Shown here: positions 5,704-10,217 of the stretch, one piece after another
Numbering within the stretch: the first letter of the stretch is position 1
Layout of the letters: each line of letters begins with the position of its first letter
Position numbers and translations under genes: made by a program
Notes under the pieces: generated by a model
Database searches by the model: none
Told to the model about the DNA's origin: nothing
What the model saw: only the letters and a program-made list of their open reading frames with translations
Assembly: GCA_021821225.1 (NCBI GenBank)
Contig: JAKACR010000078.1
Span: 1 to 10,217 of the forward strand
Reading direction: 5' to 3'
Source of the DNA: Bacillota bacterium
Lineage (GTDB): Bacteria > Bacillota > Bacilli > Alicyclobacillales > SLC66
Length of the DNA stretch: 10,217 bases

Positions 5704-6960
5704 ATGAAAAGAGTCCTGATGGTCACCTATCACTGTCCGCCGGCGCTGAATGCAGAATCCATACTTGTGTGGAAGACGCTGCGACTGTTGCCCGACTGGC
5801 ACGATGTGACCGTGCTCACAGCGGATGATGGAGGTGCGCGCGACGAACAACTGGGAATGCCGACAGCGGTCCGCGTCAAGCGGTATCGGACGCCGCGGCC
5901 GGCGGGGGCGTTCACGGGCAGGGTTGCGGACAAGCTGCTCGGCTTTGCGGCCGACGAACGGCTGCTGTGGGCGCTGTCCGGGCTGCGCGGGGACGTTTCT
6001 CATGGCGCCTATGATGTGCTGTACAGCCGTTCGCATCCGGGAGCGAGCCACATCTTCGCCTGGCTGATCAAGCGTCGGCTCGGCCTGCCGTGGGTGGCGC
6101 AGTTCAGCGATCCGTGGGCTTCCAATCCTTATCACAGCGGCCACACGAAGGTACGCGCACAGGTCGACCGCTATTTTGAGCGGGAGGTCATCCGGCATGC
6201 CGACAGGCTGATCTTTCCCACGCACGAGATCCAGGCGATGTATGAGCGGCAGTACCCCGGATGGCGAGTGGCTGAACGGGCCGTCATTTTGCCGCACCAC
6301 CTCGCGCCGGAACTTTATCACGCCGGAAGTGCAGGAAGTACCCCGGACATTGCGGATACAGCGGATACTGTGATCCGGGGAGCGGGTGGCGGAACGACCG
6401 GCTTGCGGGATGGGGCGGGTGATGGACTCGCACTGTGTTATTTCGGCGATTTTTACGGGTTGCGTTCACCGGAACCCCTGATTCGCGCAGTGCAGCGGTT
6501 GTGCGCGGACGATCCGGCGGCTGTGGGCAGATTGCGCCTGCGATTTGTCGGCAACATTCAGCCCAAGTTTTTGCCCCTGCTCGACCAGTCGCCCGTACCC
6601 GTCGCGACCGGACGGGTGTCCTACCTGGAGAGCCTGCGGACCATGGCGCAAAGCTCCGTCCTGGTGCTGCTGGACGCACCGAACGAAACGGGCGTCAATC
6701 CCTTTTTGCCCTCCAAGCTGATCGACTATCTGGGCGCAATGCGTCCCGTGCTCGGCATGACGGAGACGCGCGGGACGGCGGCGGACATCCTGCGTCGTTT
6801 CGGTCATCCCGTGATCCGTCCGCAGGACATCGACGGCATCCGCCGGCAGATCGCCCAGTGGCTGGAGCAGCCGCCGCAGCCGCCGCAACGGGCGGCGGAG
6901 GAATTCTATTCCGCGCAGGTGGTGGGTCAGTTGGCGAGTATACTGGAGGACATGGGATGA
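5704..6960 (+). CDS. GT4-type (GT-B fold) glycosyltransferase
   Basis: A 418-residue protein with two Rossmann-like halves typical of GT-B glycosyltransferases. N-terminal half: MKRVLMVTYHCPP with a basic first strand, DVLYSRSHPG (about 103-112), and QFSDPWASNPY at 133-143, a motif common in family 4-like enzymes. The linker at about 207-241 is unusually rich in Gly, Ala, Thr and Asp. C-terminal half: LCYFGDFYGLRSPEPL, RLRFVGN, and PSKLIDYLGAMRPVLG (336-351), which fits the nucleotide-sugar binding loop with Asp in the place often held by Glu. There is no membrane segment, so it is probably cytosolic or membrane-associated. ATG5704 follows AGGGCGGGTG; the frame is open upstream to 5488, but that part is repeat B and the sulfotransferase in another frame. 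Its place after the sulfotransferase suggests joint work on a sulfated glycan. Donor and acceptor are unknown. Confidence 0.82.
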   Translation: MKRVLMVTYHCPPALNAESILVWKTLRLLPDWHDVTVLTADDGGARDEQLGMPTAVRVKRYRTPRPAGAFTGRVADKLLGFAADERLLWALSGLRGDVSHGAYDVLYSRSHPGASHIFAWLIKRRLGLPWVAQFSDPWASNPYHSGHTKVRAQVDRYFEREVIRHADRLIFPTHEIQAMYERQYPGWRVAERAVILPHHLAPELYHAGSAGSTPDIADTADTVIRGAGGGTTGLRDGAGDGLALCYFGDFYGLRSPEPLIRAVQRLCADDPAAVGRLRLRFVGNIQPKFLPLLDQSPVPVATGRVSYLESLRTMAQSSVLVLLDAPNETGVNPFLPSKLIDYLGAMRPVLGMTETRGTAADILRRFGHPVIRPQDIDGIRRQIAQWLEQPPQPPQRAAEEFYSAQVVGQLASILEDMG

Positions 6961-6981
6961 AGTAAGGTGGTGGGGGCGGGC

Positions 6982-7713
6982 GTGCAGATCCTGTTCATTC
7001 TTTTGATCGCCTTCGCCGGAGCGTTTGTCCAGGGCGCGGCCGGGTTTGGTTTTGGGCTGTTTTCCGTCGGATTGCTGACGTTTTTTCTCACGGTGCCGGA
7101 AAGTACGGTCACGGTGCTGGCGCTGACCGTACTGCTGTCATTCCAGATTCTCGTCCGCTATCGAAAGTTCATTCGCCTTGGCGATATCAAGCTGTTGTTC
7201 GGCGCTGCGATCGCGGGCAGAATCGGCGCTTTCTTTTTTCTGACGGATTTTGGCGATGCGCTTTGGGTCAAGCGGGCATTGGGCGGGCTCCTGCTGGCGC
7301 TCATCGGTTATGCGGCTTCGCAGGAGCGGGGATGGGTCCGCATTCCGACGATGAACCCGTGGATGTTGCAAATTCTCACAGGCGCGGTGGGCGGTTTCGT
7401 CGGCGGCGCGTTTGCCGTCGGCGGTACGTTTTTTGTCCTATACATGCTCGGGCGTTATGAGGACAAACGGCACTACACGGCCAACATCCAGTGCCTGTTT
7501 CTGGCGCAAAATGTGCTCAGCCTTTCGCTAAACGCCGCCGCGGGGTATCTGCCGCGCGTCACATACCTGTACGTGGGCGTCGGCGCGTTATCCGCCCTGC
7601 TGGGTGTGAGACTGGGCCTGCTGTGCTTTGACCGGATTCCAATGCGGTGGGTGCGGCGCATTGTCCACGTCATCGTCGTGCTGGCTTCCGGCGTACTTCT
7701 CGTCTTTGGCTGA
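6982..7713 (+). CDS. TauE/SafE-family membrane transporter
   Basis: A 243-residue very hydrophobic protein with about seven to eight membrane segments. Two internal repeats typical of the TauE/SafE (sulfite exporter) family are visible: GAFVQGAAGFGFGLFSVGLL (13-32) and TGAVGGFVGGAFAVGGTFFV (133-152), each a Gly-rich helix pair. Charged loops include RYRKFIRLGD (59-68) and GRYEDKRHY (157-165). GTG6982 is preferred: AAGGTGGTG (6964-6972) differs by one base from an ideal Shine-Dalgarno and is 9 bases away; GTG6967 and GTG6970 overlap that site. It starts 21 bp after the glycosyltransferase stop, so it is likely the last gene of the sulfation operon. Family members export sulfite, sulfoacetate or other organic anions. 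A link to sulfur chemistry here is suggestive only. Confidence 0.82.
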   Translation: MQILFILLIAFAGAFVQGAAGFGFGLFSVGLLTFFLTVPESTVTVLALTVLLSFQILVRYRKFIRLGDIKLLFGAAIAGRIGAFFFLTDFGDALWVKRALGGLLLALIGYAASQERGWVRIPTMNPWMLQILTGAVGGFVGGAFAVGGTFFVLYMLGRYEDKRHYTANIQCLFLAQNVLSLSLNAAAGYLPRVTYLYVGVGALSALLGVRLGLLCFDRIPMRWVRRIVHVIVVLASGVLLVFG

Positions 7714-7715
7714 TG

Positions 7716-8882
7716 CTATTCGCCCGCCGAAATTCGCTTTATCTCATACTCCTTTGGAGGCGCGGTCGAGTCCCCGATGACCAGCTTTGCCCCGAGCGAC
7801 ACGGAGGCGGTTTCCAGTTGCTCGTCGGCGCGCGTCTCAATCTGCTCGCGTAGAATTTCCACGGCTTTGCTTCCCATGGTCTCTTCATCCTGGCGGATGT
7901 GCGTGAACTGCCAGCCGAGAAATCTGCTGGATGGGCTGTCAAAGCAGGCGATCGACAGGTCTTCCGGCACACGCAGCCCGATTTGGCGCGCTGTTTGAAG
8001 GATGTGCGCGGCAGCCTGGAATTCGGTCGCCACAACCGCGGTGAGCTCCCTGTGTTCCAGCAGATACCGGGTGAGCATGTCGTTGTGCTCCTGCCGGTAT
8101 CCCGCATTGTCGGCGTTAGGCATTTCCGAAGGGAGGTCGGTGAGGGACCAATCCGGCTGGAACCGGATCCGGGAATCCTCCAAAGCCGACGTGAAACCGT
8201 CCCAGCGGTCTTCCAGCGTCACCGTGTTGTTGGGCGGCGGAGAACAAAAACCGATGTTGCGGTGTCCCAGTTCCACGATGTGGCGCACGAGGTGTTCGGC
8301 CGCGTCCCTGTTGTCCGTCGACACGGAGCACACAGGGACGCCGGGGAGGTACTTGTCCACCAGCACGAGCGGAAATCCTTCCACATGCAGGCGCAGTATC
8401 TCCGGATTGTAGTGTTCGCCGTTCACGGGAAACACGATCAGCCCTTTCACTCCCAGGGCCAGCAGGCGGCGCATTGCGCGCACCTCGGCGTCCTGTCTGC
8501 CGTAGGAACGGCAGACAGCGAGCAGGAGATCGTTGTCGTCCGCGCTGCGTTCGATCCCCGACAGCAGTCTCAGGCCATAGCTCTCGCCGAGTTCAGGAAG
8601 GACCAGCCCGATCAGAGTGCCCGCTCCCAAAGCGCCGCCTGTGGATTCGGCTGCGGGCGGCGCTGTCTGCCGGATGACAAACGATCCCCGGCCGGGATGG
8701 CGTGAGATCGTCCCTTCGACATGCAACTTCTCCAGCGCTTTTTGCGCGGTGATGCGGCTGACGCTGAACTGTTTCGAGAGTTCCCGCTCGGTGGGCAACC
8801 GATCTCCTATCGCCAACTGGCCGGAATCGATCTGCGCGCGCAGATGGGAATAGATGATTTCGTATAATGGATTATTGCCCAT
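7716..8882 (-). CDS. GntR/LacI-type chimeric transcriptional regulator (AraR-like architecture)
   Basis: A 388-residue regulator. Residues 1-70 are a GntR-type winged helix: PLYEIIYSHLRAQI, then GDRLPTERELSKQFSVSR (26-43), and GRGSFV ending the wing. From about residue 88 a LacI-family periplasmic-binding-like sugar domain follows (LIGLVLPELGESYG..., GVKGLIVFPVNG, STDNRDAAEHLV, LGHRNIGFCSP, SIACFDSP). This is the AraR layout, used to sense a sugar and repress its uptake and catabolic genes. ATG8882 has AGGAG (8897-8893) 10 bases upstream. The gene faces the TauE/SafE gene with 2 bp between stops, so neither has room for its own terminator. It diverges from a sugar ABC permease gene, its most likely target. 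The inducer is unknown. Confidence 0.9.
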   Translation of the reverse strand: MGNNPLYEIIYSHLRAQIDSGQLAIGDRLPTERELSKQFSVSRITAQKALEKLHVEGTISRHPGRGSFVIRQTAPPAAESTGGALGAGTLIGLVLPELGESYGLRLLSGIERSADDNDLLLAVCRSYGRQDAEVRAMRRLLALGVKGLIVFPVNGEHYNPEILRLHVEGFPLVLVDKYLPGVPVCSVSTDNRDAAEHLVRHIVELGHRNIGFCSPPPNNTVTLEDRWDGFTSALEDSRIRFQPDWSLTDLPSEMPNADNAGYRQEHNDMLTRYLLEHRELTAVVATEFQAAAHILQTARQIGLRVPEDLSIACFDSPSSRFLGWQFTHIRQDEETMGSKAVEILREQIETRADEQLETASVSLGAKLVIGDSTAPPKEYEIKRISAGE

Positions 8883-8963
8883 ATATCTTCTTCTCCTAAC
8901 CTTGTTGGATATAGTGTTTCACAGGCTCTTAGAGCGTCAGTTCACCCTGATTTGGTCTGGTTC

Positions 8964-8993
8964 AGTATATCATTTGAAGAAGGAGTGAATCAA
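8964..8993 (-). promoter_or_regulatory. sigma-A-like promoter candidate for the regulator gene
   Basis: Reading the minus strand, TTGATT (8993-8988) and TATACT (8969-8964) are spaced by 18 bp, matching the consensus at 4 and 5 of 6 positions. Transcription would start near 8957 and leave a leader of about 75 nt before the regulator ATG. Confidence 0.45.
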
Positions 8994-9005
8994 TCAAAAC
9001 AATTT

Positions 9006-9022
9006 TGCGTTCACGGAATGCA
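9006..9022. promoter_or_regulatory. imperfect palindrome, operator-like
   Basis: TGCGTTCACGGAATGCA has 6 of 7 pairs around a 3-base centre. It lies between the two divergent -35 elements, where a LacI-type repressor site would be plausible. It may be chance. Confidence 0.25.
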
Positions 9023-9073
9023 TAATGAGCTAAAAATAATAGAAATCCGGCGGAACACAACGCAAACGTTCAG

Positions 9074-9102
9074 TTGACAAAGAATCCAAAGTGGGATATA
9101 TA
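9074..9102 (+). promoter_or_regulatory. strong sigma-A promoter for the ABC permease operon
   Basis: A perfect -35 TTGACA (9074-9079) and TATATA (9097-9102) with the ideal 17-bp spacer. The expected start of transcription is near 9109. It is the best promoter in the window and points at the permease gene. Confidence 0.8.
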
Positions 9103-9114
9103 TAACATAGACAA

Positions 9115-9131
9115 ACAAATCGTTGATTTGT
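9115..9131. promoter_or_regulatory. operator candidate immediately after the promoter
   Basis: ACAAATCGTTGATTTGT is a perfect 7-3-7 palindrome covering about +7 to +23 of the expected transcript, a classic position for repression. The divergent GntR/LacI-type regulator is the natural candidate to bind it. Confidence 0.55.
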
Positions 9132-9157
9132 CATATCGTTTATGAAGATCTGATGAT

Positions 9158-9175
9158 TGTTTGTGTAGACAGACA
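9158..9175. promoter_or_regulatory. second operator-like palindrome
   Basis: TGTTTGTGTAGACAGACA pairs at 7 of 9 positions. Its half TAGACAGACA repeats TAGACAAACA (9108-9117, 9 of 10 identical) 58 bp upstream, next to the first palindrome. This suggests a pair of related sites for one regulator. Confidence 0.35.
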
Positions 9176-9206
9176 CCTTTACGTAAAACGGGGCGAACGT
9201 ATGCGG

Positions 9207-9228
9207 CGCTTACTTACATATGTAAGCG
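9207..9228. promoter_or_regulatory. palindrome in the permease leader
   Basis: CGCTTAC and GTAAGCG form a perfect 7-8-7 inverted repeat. The overlapping CTTACATATGTAAG (9213-9226) is a perfect 14-bp palindrome, so two registers are possible. It could be a further protein site or an RNA hairpin; no T-run follows, so it is not a terminator. Confidence 0.4.
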
Positions 9229-9244
9229 ATTTCTTCCGTTTGGC

Positions 9245-9258
9245 CGAAAACGTTGTCA
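9245..9258 (+). promoter_or_regulatory. catabolite-responsive element (cre) candidate for CcpA
   Basis: CGAAAACGTTGTCA matches the Firmicute cre consensus TGWAANCGNTNWCA at 13 of 14 positions, differing only in the first base. It lies about 140 bp after the expected transcription start and 24 bp before the permease start codon, where CcpA would act as a roadblock. It fits carbon catabolite control of a sugar importer. Confidence 0.55.
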
Positions 9259-9282
9259 TTGAACTGCACGGGGGTGGATTGA

Positions 9283-10206
9283 GTGGCGGTTGCTGCTGGT
9301 GAGCGGCGTCGTGCCCGGAGCCGTTTGCGCTTCCGGGAAGGGGTTGCGGGATATCTGTTCATCCTGCCTTCCATCATTGGTTTCGCAGTTTTTGTGGCGT
9401 ATCCGCTGCTGTCCTCCATCTATTTTGCTCTGACGCAGTGGAGCGGATGGAATGCGCCACAGTTCATCGGGTTGCAAAACTTCGTTTACATGTTCACGAT
9501 CGATCCCTCTTTCTGGCCTTCACTGGAGGCGACGGGGCTTTACGTGCTCATGAGCGTTCCGGGGGGCCTGTTTCTCGGATTGCTGCTTGCGGTGTTGCTT
9601 AACAGACACCTGCCGGGGATCAAGATCCTGCGCACGATCTATTATCTGCCCGTCGTTCTGCCTTCTGTGGCAAGTCTCACGCTGTGGGATTTCATCTACA
9701 ATCCTCAATACGGTCTTGCCAACCAGATTCTGCACCTGTTCGGTATTCCAGCCAGCCAATGGCTGCAGGGACAGAATACGGCTCTGGTCTCCATCGTCAT
9801 CATCGGATTGTGGGGCGTCGGCGGGACGATGATCATCTTTCTCGCGGGCTTACAATCCGTTCCGGCAGAGCTGTACGAAGCCGCCCAGGTTGACGGTGCC
9901 AGTCGCTGGCGCAGTTTTTTCAATGTGACCATCCCTCTGATCACGCCGATCCTGTTTTTACAGTTGATCACCGGTATCATCGGTTCGTTCCAGGCCTTCA
10001 ACGAAGCCCAGGTCTTGACGAAAGGCGGTCCGAATTTCGCAACCGACCTGTTCAACTACAACATATGGAACAACGCCTTCAACGGCCGCCAGTTCGGATA
10101 CGCGGAGGCGCAGGTGTGGGTGCTCTTCGTCATCATCATGTTCTTCACGATTTTCACCTTCAGGTTTTCAAACACGTTCGTCTATTACGAGCATGACCAC
10201 AATTAA
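9283..10206 (+). CDS. carbohydrate ABC transporter permease (MalF/UgpA type)
   Basis: A 307-residue inner-membrane subunit of a sugar ABC importer. A basic N-terminus (RRRARSRLRFREG, 8-20) precedes the first membrane segment YLFILPSIIGFAVFVAYPLL; about six segments follow. The EAA loop that docks to the ATPase is clear at 199-222, from EAAQVDGASRWRSFF to the IP and final P of the VTIP...P ending. FIGLQNF, YYLPVVLPSVASLTLW and QVLTKGGP are standard for the MalF-like subunit. GTG9283 has GGGGGTGG (9270-9277) just upstream. The solute-binding protein gene often placed first in such operons is not between promoter and permease, and the second permease would be expected right after the window end, where AAAGGG could be its ribosome binding site. 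Control by the divergent regulator and CcpA is inferred from nearby sites. Confidence 0.93.
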   Translation: MAVAAGERRRARSRLRFREGVAGYLFILPSIIGFAVFVAYPLLSSIYFALTQWSGWNAPQFIGLQNFVYMFTIDPSFWPSLEATGLYVLMSVPGGLFLGLLLAVLLNRHLPGIKILRTIYYLPVVLPSVASLTLWDFIYNPQYGLANQILHLFGIPASQWLQGQNTALVSIVIIGLWGVGGTMIIFLAGLQSVPAELYEAAQVDGASRWRSFFNVTIPLITPILFLQLITGIIGSFQAFNEAQVLTKGGPNFATDLFNYNIWNNAFNGRQFGYAEAQVWVLFVIIMFFTIFTFRFSNTFVYYEHDHN

Positions 10207-10217
10207 AGGGTGCGCAA

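Larger units (their letters stand above)
8883..9282. other. 400-bp divergent regulatory region
   Basis: AT-rich gap between the regulator and the ABC permease gene, with no convincing gene. It holds candidate promoters for both directions, several palindromes and a cre-like site, listed separately. A small perfect inverted repeat GCTCT-T-AGAGC is at 8925-8935. TTTGCGTT (9004-9011) and AACGCAAA (9059-9066) are an 8-bp inverted pair spaced by 47 bp. The permease message would carry a leader of about 175 nt. Confidence 0.75.

Noticed and set aside
5188..6321. A 377-codon open frame on the minus strand
   Set aside because: It crosses repeat copy B and lies antisense to the sulfotransferase and glycosyltransferase genes. 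It has no domain and a composition typical of a shadow frame.
7899..8705. A 268-codon plus-strand frame inside the regulator gene
   Set aside because: It is entirely antisense to a regulator with clear GntR and LacI-type domains, and has no family motif or ribosome binding site.

Overview
The window looks like chromosomal DNA of a GC-rich Firmicute (Bacillota), possibly of the Alicyclobacillus/Paenibacillus type. The genus is inference. The support is: purine-rich Shine-Dalgarno sites with frequent GTG starts, sigma-A-like promoters, a GntR/LacI-type chimeric sugar regulator, and a good match to the Firmicute catabolite-responsive element. Coding DNA is GC-rich; the one true regulatory gap (8883-9282) is clearly AT-richer. 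No rRNA, tRNA, CRISPR array or transposase gene was seen.

Layout. 2-226 is the 3' end of a methyltransferase gene. 336-1163 and 1200-2501 are a tandem pair: a TIM-barrel sugar-phosphate isomerase/epimerase-like protein and a protein of the lactate-racemase (LarA-like) domain family. Then comes a co-directional block: adenylylsulfate kinase cysC (2858-3472), a DHH-family nanoRNase/pAp-phosphatase-like gene (3556-4632), a PAPS-dependent sulfotransferase (4629-5558, 4-bp overlap), a GT4-type glycosyltransferase (5704-6960) and a TauE/SafE membrane protein (6982-7713). A GntR/LacI-type regulator lies on the minus strand (7716-8882), convergent with only 2 bp between stop codons. A 400-bp regulatory gap separates it from a divergent carbohydrate ABC permease gene (9283-10206).

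How the genes fit together. CysC makes the sulfuryl donor PAPS, the sulfotransferase uses it and releases pAp, and the DHH phosphatase can remove pAp. This is a compact make-use-clean-up sulfation module. The adjoining glycosyltransferase suggests that the acceptor is a glycan or glycoconjugate. ATP sulfurylase, which would supply APS, is not in the window. At the other end, the regulator probably controls the divergent sugar importer through operator-like palindromes just after a strong promoter, with a cre-like site before the permease start.

The most unusual structure is a family of three palindromic intergenic repeats placed in the sulfation block, all in the same orientation and each just upstream of a gene start: 62 bp (3475-3536), 155 bp (5532-5686) and 278 bp (2545-2822). 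The 62-bp form is an internal deletion of the larger form. The 278-bp form is the 155-bp form plus a second, unrelated 124-bp palindromic unit (2611-2734) at its apex, so one hairpin element sits inside another. One copy also supplies the last eight codons and the stop of the sulfotransferase gene.
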